Shown here: positions 13,730 to 19,498 of the stretch, in pieces
Numbering within the stretch: position 1 is the stretch's first letter
Layout: each line of letters starts with the position of its first letter
DNA from: Lachnospiraceae bacterium
Lineage (GTDB): Bacteria > Bacillota_A > Clostridia > Lachnospirales > Lachnospiraceae
Assembly (NCBI GenBank): GCA_021770615.1
Contig: JAETQR010000052.1
Location: 1-19,498, forward strand
Length of the DNA stretch: 19,498 nt
Direction of reading: 5' to 3'
Program-made: the position numbers and the translations under genes
Notes under the pieces: model-generated
Told to the model about the DNA's origin: nothing
The model's database searches: none
The model's input: the letters and a program-made list of their open reading frames with translations, nothing else

Positions 13730-16700
13730 TATAGTATCCCTCCACATAACTAACCTTCTCATCCGTCATAACCAGAAGTGTCTCTGATAATGAAGGGCCA
13801 ATATACTGAATCTTATCCGGCGGTGCGGCGATCACAATCTGAAGCGGCAGTCTTTGCAAAAATTCCAGTACGCCTCCGATCCTTTCATCGTCCATATTGT
13901 TAAAAGCTTCATCAAACATCACAAGTCCCACGGCTTCCCCGCCGATATTATTGCTATAAAGCTGCACAAAAGAAGCCGCTACAGTTACATAAAACGGTGT
14001 CTGCGTCTCGCCACCGCTCTTTTCCTCGCACACCTTTGAATAATATGAATAACTGTTATCACTGTGGAGAATCTTTATATCATAATCCATATAAGTACGA
14101 TAATCAGTAAATTCATCTAATGTCTTTGCCTGATTTTCATTATGAATCGCCAGTCGGTCAAATAGTTCATCAATGACCTCTTTGTGTGTCTCATGAAAAA
14201 TACCACTAAAAATGGACTCTCCTTGCACCATGTTAAAATCATCCATGATCATCTCATAATAATTTCGATATTTTTTACTCGGCATAAATAAAAATTCATA
14301 TTTCTCATTACTAAAAGCAATATCCTTTAGCGCTTTATTCAATTCTTTAAATTCACTCTGCGCCTGTTTCATATTCTCCTGAAGCTTCGCAAGAAACTGC
14401 TCTCTAAACTCTTCCTCTGCCGCCATCCTTGCCGATTCAACCTTCTCTTCATATTCTAAGATCTCCGATGTACGAAGCCTGTCATACACAACTGCAAATT
14501 CTGGAAATCCTTCCATACTTGCCGCAGCGCCAAAACTATGTTCTGTTTTATAATTGATCATCTGTCCGATCATTTTATCTTCGGCGTCTTTCCGCTGTGT
14601 TTCATTCGCTTTCCGACGCCTGTTAAAATTCTCCTTAAATTGTTCAAACGATTTATCAGCTGTCTGCTTTTCATATTCTTTTTTCCAAATAATCAATTCG
14701 TCTCCTGCTATCGCTGCCAGCTCCGTCACATACGCCTGTCTGCCCATCTGGTTCCCTGTCTCAATAGCAATCTGTTCTTCCTTATTCTTTATATTCTCTT
14801 TAAGTCCTCCAATCTTTTGACTTAGAACCTGTACCTTCGTTTCCAGTTCAGTCCGTAACTGTTCCAGCGCCTCCAACTGTATCTGTTTCTGGATAAATGT
14901 TGAATTCTTCTTCAAAGTTCTGATATTGGCGTCACACTTCTCAATTTCTATTTGTATTCTGGAGAGTGTTGTCAAAACGGCCAGCCTATATTTCACATCC
15001 ACATCATCTTCTGTTGACAGCGGCGCCAGTACAGACTCCAAAGCCTCCCTTTGTTCCTGCGCCTGTTTCATAGCCTTTTCCAGCTCGGTCCTTGCCTGCC
15101 TCGCCTGCTCAAGCTGTATCTTAAATGCATTTTTCCCGATAAAAGGCACATTAAAAATCTCCGGTCGGATGGCGCTCGCAACCCGGTTCTGATACTTCAT
15201 GCATTCTTTTGTAATAGAAGTTGGGTACTTTTTCAGATCACTGTACCGTTCACACATCTGAACCTTACCAAGTATCATATTAATAAAGCGTTTGGCGTAT
15301 TTATTTTTTGACTTCACAACTGTCGCAAGCGTTCCCTGAGGCGCTTTATCATAATCTTCCATTTTCTGAGTATTGATAAGGCCTGCTCCATAAGCCTTTT
15401 TCTCTCTACGCAGTTTATCATATATCCCTAACGCTATGTCAAAATTCTCCGGTTCCACCAATATGTAAAAACGCTGCGTATTCAAATATCCCTCTACAGC
15501 ATTGCGCCAGCTTTCGTCTATAATTTCCAATGTTTCACAAAGTACATAAGGTTCCGGTTCCCTACCAATTCTTGCAAATTCTTCCCGAACTGCATGCAAC
15601 ACTTCATTTACTGCCGGAGGATAGGATAATTTCTTCCTCTCCAGCCCTTCGATTTTTCTGTCTAGCTCCTGTTTTTCTGTTTTCTGCCTCTCCTGTTTGA
15701 TCTGTACCTCTGCAATTTTTCTCTGCACCCGTCCATACATCTTACTTTTGTATTTAATTACTTCTTCGACGCATTGTTTTGCCTCCGTAATATCAGAAAC
15801 CGTATCTATCTTCTCAAGGATCTCCCGGTATTCCTGAACACACTGGTTGATATCCTTTACTTCCAACAGCTGGTATACCTTGTTCAATGCTTTTACCACA
15901 CTGGCTTGCAGTTCTTTTTTCTCAATGAGGACCTGTTTTTCTTCCTCCTTTAACCGTGCCTTTTCTTTTTCCTGTTCTTCTAAGGCCACATATTCTTTAT
16001 TTTGCTTTAATTCCACACGTATGTTGGTTTCCATCTGAAGCTTTTGTTCTTTCTCAGCAGATGCAGCGTCCAAATCTTTTTTCGTTTCTTTACACCGATA
16101 TTCTTCCGCACGGATTTCAGCCTCAAGCTTTTGTATTTTTTCTTTGGAAATATCCACTTCTACCTGCGATAGATAATATTCATACATCCTGTCCTTTTTC
16201 ATACAGTCAGTTACATCATTGTGAAACTTATCAATCCGTTCAAGCTTTTCCATTCGTTTTTTCACATTTTCCAAAGTACGTTCCATATCCTGGTAAGTGC
16301 GGACATTTTCACGCAATACTTCGATATTGACTTCCTTCTCATCTAATACATAGGAGTAGACAAAGTCTTTGATATCATCAATCGGTTTAAATGCCAGGGC
16401 TTTCGGGATCAAACTGAAAAATTTATCATCAATCCGTCCAAATCTTGATTTTATCATCTTTTTCGCTTCTATCTGCGTTTTGCACCACTGCCGTATTGTT
16501 TTGTTGGCGGCACGAAATTCTGAAACAGACCGCGGGGCATTTCCTTTAAAAAACATATCGTCCGCAATTTTCTTATTATCTATAAGATATCTTACTGTTA
16601 CTTCCTGTCCCTCGGATGCCGAATCGATCACGGCTCCCACAATAAAACTCCGTTCTTTACTCTCTTCATAAAATTCAAGGGCAATATGTGCAGTGACCTG

Positions 16701-16955
16701 TCCAATCCTCTCATAAGGTTTACTTTCACGTCCGGTTTTGCATCGGACATATCCGGTCAGTTTTCTCTTACCGTTTTCATGAGCCGCTTTATTAAAAGAA
16801 TTCGCAGAACAAGTGACCACGAATTGAATGGCATCCAAAAGCGTAGATTTTCCGGCTCCATTTTCTCCTGAAATAAGGGTAGAATCTCCGAAATCTATTG
16901 TACAGTCTTCAAAACGGTGCCAATTAATCAGTTTCATTCTCATCAGTTTCTTCAT
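13716..16955 (-). CDS. jetC: Wadjet SMC-like ATPase JetC
   Basis: A 1079-aa SMC/MukB-type ATPase. The N-terminal head has LINWHRFEDCTIDFG and the Walker A motif GENGAGKST (residues 30-38). A long coiled coil runs from about 220 to 900, broken near 470-640 by a globular part (EPYVLCETLEIIDESWRNAV, LINTQKMEDYDKAPQGTLAT) that would be the hinge. The C-terminal head has the ABC signature EKSGGETQTPFY (SGGE at 980-983) and Walker B GLVMFDEAFNNMDDERI (Asp1015, Glu1016). All ATPase motifs are intact. With JetA and JetB it would form the DNA-loop-extruding motor that recognises small circular DNA by its size. The start at 16955 overlaps jetB by 32 bases, with AAAGGGG about 10 bases upstream. An in-frame ATG six codons in (MKLINW) is also possible. 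Confidence 0.93.
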   Translation of the reverse strand: MKKLMRMKLINWHRFEDCTIDFGDSTLISGENGAGKSTLLDAIQFVVTCSANSFNKAAHENGKRKLTGYVRCKTGRESKPYERIGQVTAHIALEFYEESKERSFIVGAVIDSASEGQEVTVRYLIDNKKIADDMFFKGNAPRSVSEFRAANKTIRQWCKTQIEAKKMIKSRFGRIDDKFFSLIPKALAFKPIDDIKDFVYSYVLDEKEVNIEVLRENVRTYQDMERTLENVKKRMEKLERIDKFHNDVTDCMKKDRMYEYYLSQVEVDISKEKIQKLEAEIRAEEYRCKETKKDLDAASAEKEQKLQMETNIRVELKQNKEYVALEEQEKEKARLKEEEKQVLIEKKELQASVVKALNKVYQLLEVKDINQCVQEYREILEKIDTVSDITEAKQCVEEVIKYKSKMYGRVQRKIAEVQIKQERQKTEKQELDRKIEGLERKKLSYPPAVNEVLHAVREEFARIGREPEPYVLCETLEIIDESWRNAVEGYLNTQRFYILVEPENFDIALGIYDKLRREKKAYGAGLINTQKMEDYDKAPQGTLATVVKSKNKYAKRFINMILGKVQMCERYSDLKKYPTSITKECMKYQNRVASAIRPEIFNVPFIGKNAFKIQLEQARQARTELEKAMKQAQEQREALESVLAPLSTEDDVDVKYRLAVLTTLSRIQIEIEKCDANIRTLKKNSTFIQKQIQLEALEQLRTELETKVQVLSQKIGGLKENIKNKEEQIAIETGNQMGRQAYVTELAAIAGDELIIWKKEYEKQTADKSFEQFKENFNRRRKANETQRKDAEDKMIGQMINYKTEHSFGAAASMEGFPEFAVVYDRLRTSEILEYEEKVESARMAAEEEFREQFLAKLQENMKQAQSEFKELNKALKDIAFSNEKYEFLFMPSKKYRNYYEMIMDDFNMVQGESIFSGIFHETHKEVIDELFDRLAIHNENQAKTLDEFTDYRTYMDYDIKILHSDNSYSYYSKVCEEKSGGETQTPFYVTVAASFVQLYSNNIGGEAVGLVMFDEAFNNMDDERIGGVLEFLQRLPLQIVIAAPPDKIQYIGPSLSETLLVMTDEKVSYVEGYYNGTV

Positions 16956-17538
16956 CCTGTCTTTTCCCCTTTCTGTACAATTCTAATTTCTCATATGCCT
17001 GCTTTATATCTTCCACCCGCACCGCCATCATAATGGAATCATAAATAAGTACTCTGGATTCTTCACTCCCCAAATCTTTGTCCAAAATCTCAATCAATTG
17101 AAGTCTGCGAAATAAACTAAGAGTATTACGCATCGTTGTCTTATCTATCATTTTCTCCCGGATCTGAATACTCAAATATTTATCCTGGATATCTCCAAGA
17201 TTTACAATAACCTCATCGCTGACAGAAAGCTCCCTCCGTTTCTCATCATAAAGGATTCTCAAAATCAGCAATACGATAGATTCGTACAATTTTAAATTCA
17301 GTCTGTTATAATTCTGTGGATTCGTCAGATGAACCACGCCGAACTCCTCACTGATCTCAAGACGGTATCCAAGTATGGATAAATAGTCTTGAAGTTCCGT
17401 ACGATATTTCAGTACAAAATAATAATCTGATTTATTCGTCACATTTCCTTTACACAAAAAGCACTGGCTGAGCAGACGGTTTGCTATTCTCTTAAACTCA
17501 TCCTTATCTTTTTGCAGCATATTATTCAGTAATTTCAC
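16924..17538 (-). CDS. jetB: Wadjet subunit JetB (MukE/KITE-like)
   Basis: A 204-aa soluble protein: MLQKDKDEFKRIANRLLSQC, YRTELQDYLSILGYRLEIS, VHLTNPQNYNRLNLKLYESI with VLLILRILYDEKRR, and MIDKTTMRNTLSLFRRLQLI. Tandem winged-helix architecture of the KITE type fits the position and length, as in the DUF4194 and related JetB families. It is expected to bridge JetA (kleisin) and DNA in the JetABC motor. The start is GTG at 17538, set by GGAGG 8 bases upstream within the last codons of jetA, only 2 bases after its stop. The end overlaps jetC by 32 bases. The call leans heavily on gene order plus fold-like features, since the sequence itself diverges from the better-known type I JetB. Confidence 0.82.
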   Translation of the reverse strand: MKLLNNMLQKDKDEFKRIANRLLSQCFLCKGNVTNKSDYYFVLKYRTELQDYLSILGYRLEISEEFGVVHLTNPQNYNRLNLKLYESIVLLILRILYDEKRRELSVSDEVIVNLGDIQDKYLSIQIREKMIDKTTMRNTLSLFRRLQLIEILDKDLGSEESRVLIYDSIMMAVRVEDIKQAYEKLELYRKGKRQDEETDENETD

Positions 17539-17540
17539 GA

Positions 17541-18917
17541 TTACTTCCTCCAGATTCTAAAATCCTTAAACCGGAATCCATTCACTTCTTTTTCTTCTGT
17601 TGTTTCTATTCTGTATTTCATATTTTTTCGCTGTCCATACAGACGGACATAGATAATTTTCACAAAATCTTCCACATTCGACAATGGCAGCTCTGTCGCC
17701 AGCATTTCTTTTCTGTCTCCTATATTCTGCCCAACATAACGGTCAATCTTTTCCGGACTTAAAATTTTCTGCATTTTTTCTATCATACGGCGCATCTTTT
17801 CCTGGCGCAATTCCATATCCGGCTCCTGGCGGTCCATCTGCTGGGGTATAAACTCTTTCTTTCCTTCTATTGGGGAATAAAGAGAATTCTCGTCAAGAAA
17901 GCTGCAGCTATAAATACGTACAAGGTTGTCAAGGAATTCAATCTCATAAATGCCTCCCAATTCCATTTTCTCCTCGTTTATAACCTCATTTATCCCAAAT
18001 AGGATTTCTTTGATCTGCCCCCTGATATCCTCATTTCCTGAAAGTAAAAATTTTGCCCTGTTGATGGCCGCTCTCTGATATTGAGTATTTTTCTGATTAA
18101 TCTCATTCAAAATATCGTCCATATTACGAAATGCTTCTATAATCTCGTGCAGATAACGGTAAACCTGATCCTTCGCCACATCTTGATCTATTTCCTGAAG
18201 TCCTGCAATCTCCACTGCCGCTCTTTCTATGTATGTCTCGCTTTTACTTTTTCTTTCCAGTCTTTCTATGATCTCCGGACGAAATTTTGATACATTATCC
18301 GACGTAAGTAATCTGTGATATGCCTTATCTACGATGTTGGTAATATAATCATTAAACAAAGCATCCATAATCTCTGCTACAGTACTGTGTTTCGTAAGTT
18401 CATCAATATAATGCTTGATATTGGAATTCAAATTTTTAAGGCCGGTAATCAAAAAATCTGTATTTTCCAAAATCTGTAAAAGCACCACGCCCGGATTATC
18501 TGTAGTTCCCCGCACAAGACTATAAATCGTATAAATATATCCCTGATATTCTATCTGCTTACCCTCTTCAATTTCAAGCAAAGTCTTCATAAGACGTACA
18601 GAATATTCTTTAAAGTTCACTCTCTGTACATAACTCTTATCGGTTTCTATCTCAATCCACCCGTAATATTCAAGCCGTCTTAAAATGCCATTGGCTTTTC
18701 CCCTGCTGTCAGCTCCTGCAAAGTCTTCCTCGATAATTTCCGCAGCCGCACTCTGTTCAAAGTAATATTGCAATTCATCCACAAGCACCTCTCTTTCTAC
18801 GCCAAAAGAAAGCTGATGATCCATTACGGAAAACAGCTTGCAGATACATTCCCAGTATACAATTTTATTTGGTGATGACAAAGGCACAAAAAAATTTCCT
18901 GGTAAAACTTGAAACAT
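17541..18917 (-). CDS. jetA: Wadjet kleisin-like subunit JetA
   Basis: A 458-aa protein, first gene of the operon. It begins MFQVLPGNFFVPLSSPNKIV, then an N-terminal winged-helix-like region (about 15-120, with SRGKANGILRRLEYYGWIEI), a helical middle (160-320) and a C-terminal region (ILSPEKIDRYVGQNIGDRKE, LPLSNVEDFVKIIYVRLYGQ). This matches the JetA family that NCBI names 'Wadjet anti-phage system protein JetA', used in the non-type-I systems, rather than the DUF3375 JetA of type I. MukF-like kleisin function, linking the JetC heads, follows from family knowledge. The start has GGGAAGAG about 6 bases upstream. A weak promoter candidate lies at 18984-19013. I cannot decide between type II and type III from sequence alone. 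Confidence 0.85.
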   Translation of the reverse strand: MFQVLPGNFFVPLSSPNKIVYWECICKLFSVMDHQLSFGVEREVLVDELQYYFEQSAAAEIIEEDFAGADSRGKANGILRRLEYYGWIEIETDKSYVQRVNFKEYSVRLMKTLLEIEEGKQIEYQGYIYTIYSLVRGTTDNPGVVLLQILENTDFLITGLKNLNSNIKHYIDELTKHSTVAEIMDALFNDYITNIVDKAYHRLLTSDNVSKFRPEIIERLERKSKSETYIERAAVEIAGLQEIDQDVAKDQVYRYLHEIIEAFRNMDDILNEINQKNTQYQRAAINRAKFLLSGNEDIRGQIKEILFGINEVINEEKMELGGIYEIEFLDNLVRIYSCSFLDENSLYSPIEGKKEFIPQQMDRQEPDMELRQEKMRRMIEKMQKILSPEKIDRYVGQNIGDRKEMLATELPLSNVEDFVKIIYVRLYGQRKNMKYRIETTEEKEVNGFRFKDFRIWRK

Positions 18918-18941
18918 AAAATTCTCTTCCCAATTTATCTT

Positions 18942-19055
18942 TTAAATACTCAGCCTTCCCAAATCAAAAATGATTAAATCCACATTTAAAAGGCTTCGAT
19001 TAACCAATAGCAACCTGTTAACTACAGTATAATCCCACTCCTCCAATAATACCAT
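18942..19055 (-). CDS. Doubtful 37-aa ORF upstream of jetA
   Basis: From the ATG at 19053-19055 the frame gives MVLLEEWDYTVVNRLLLVNR, then SLLNVDLIIFDLGRLSI, and stops at 18942-18944, just 24 bases before the jetA ATG. The same frame is open upstream to about 19103 (FILQCCYCSKTDED) but has no start codon there. No ribosome binding site precedes the ATG, and the candidate jet promoter lies inside it. The amino-acid mix is protein-like. It may be a leader peptide or the tail of a lost gene, with no family recognised. Confidence 0.25.
   Translation of the reverse strand: MVLLEEWDYTVVNRLLLVNRSLLNVDLIIFDLGRLSI
18984..19013 (-). promoter_or_regulatory. Candidate promoter of the jetABCD operon
   Basis: On the minus strand: -35 TTGCTA (19008-19013), 18 bases, -10 TTAAAT (18984-18989), about 66 bases before the jetA ATG. 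It is the best match upstream of jetA but is only moderate. A TATACT at about 19026 lacks a matching -35. Confidence 0.35.
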
Positions 19056-19498
19056 GTCTTCATCTGTTTTACTACAATAACAGCACTGAAGAATGAATTT
19101 TTAAAATTGAATCCTCCTACAATGTTTTTCAATGACATTGTCTGTTTCCACATTTGTCCTGTTTCCCAGGAAAGTTATCCACGTTCATATAGTGAACTCT
19201 CCCCACGATGCACAATCCTGACCAGGTCTACAATGCCACCGTCTTTTTTCTTGACTTTACGTTTTTTGCCTTTGTGATCCAGTCCTTTTTCTTTTTCATT
19301 TTCTTTTTCAACAGTTTTTCCTCCTGTGCGTAAAATTTCTTTCTGTTATTTTACAACACCAGAAGGAAATATGGCAAAATATGAGGCTTCTGGCATGATG
19401 GTGGGTAGTATACCAGTCCTCTGATGTACATTTACAATTGAAAAACCATCTGTGTTCCTTTAGAGTATTAGTGACCAAACCAAAACTCAAGAGGGGTG
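19056..19498. other. Intergenic DNA with short decayed frames; no gene supported
   Basis: On the minus strand a 6-bp hairpin (ACAATG/CATTGT, 19119-19141) is followed at once by AGGAGG (19113-19118) with no usable start after it. Another AGGAGG (19320-19325) precedes a TTG at 19311 opening a 27-codon Lys-rich ORF that stops at 19228. An adjacent frame continues HKGKKRKVKKKDGGIVDLVR then IVHRGESSLYERG to a stop at 19175-19177. The two may be one frameshifted small gene. An imperfect hairpin (CCAGAAG/CTTCTGG, 19359-19393) lies further right. I see no known family, transposase end or RNA gene. Confidence 0.4.

Noticed and set aside
14538..14825. Pair of hydrophobic plus-strand frames inside jetC
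   Set aside because: The hydrophobic look comes from reading the Lys/Glu-rich coiled coil of JetC in antisense.
1..19498. CRISPR array, tRNA or rRNA gene
   Set aside because: No regularly spaced repeats, no cloverleaf-like segment and no rRNA-like block were seen anywhere on either strand.

Overview
The window looks like a piece of a Clostridia chromosome, most likely Lachnospiraceae. This rests on AT-rich intergenic DNA, AGGAGG-type ribosome binding sites, and protein families common there (DUF975/CmpB membrane proteins, sce7726, a JetA-type Wadjet operon). It is an accessory, mosaic region: two insertion-sequence zones, several decayed genes, and one intact four-gene defence operon. Nearly all host genes lie on the minus strand.

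Layout, left to right. Positions 1-1080 are an IS1380-family graveyard: the start of a transposase running off the left edge, a right-end fragment, a sliver of a DUF4143 ATPase gene, and a ~300 bp internally deleted IS1380 copy. A small frameshifted gene of unknown function follows (1152-1631). Next is a two-gene operon (4823 to 1744) encoding a DUF975-CmpB fusion membrane protein and a membrane-anchored metallophosphoesterase. Its promoter is visible at 4880-4908. An IS66-family element with exact ends (4948-7185), terminal repeats and an 8-bp target duplication sits just upstream of that promoter. It separates the operon from a strong palindrome at 7291-7312.

Positions 7508-9916 hold a minus-strand run: an unknown 100-aa protein, an sce7726-family PD-(D/E)XK-like protein, a broken 2H phosphoesterase (LigT-like) gene, a broken metallo-beta-lactamase-fold gene and an intact macro-domain ADP-ribose hydrolase. 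Positions 9989-11902 hold a broken unknown gene, a DUF6508 protein with a large extra C-terminal domain, and more decayed coding sequence. A flavodoxin gene (12381 to 11935) has its own promoter inside the 3' end of the next operon.

Positions 12482-18917 are a complete JetA-JetB-JetC-JetD Wadjet operon, transcribed from 18917 down to 12482 with overlapping or nearly touching genes. By family knowledge JetABC form an SMC-like (MukBEF-related) DNA-loop-extruding complex and JetD is the TOPRIM nuclease that cuts small circular DNA, so this is an anti-plasmid system. It is the main functional unit of the window. The rest (18918-19498) holds promoter-like sequence and short decayed reading frames but no supported gene.
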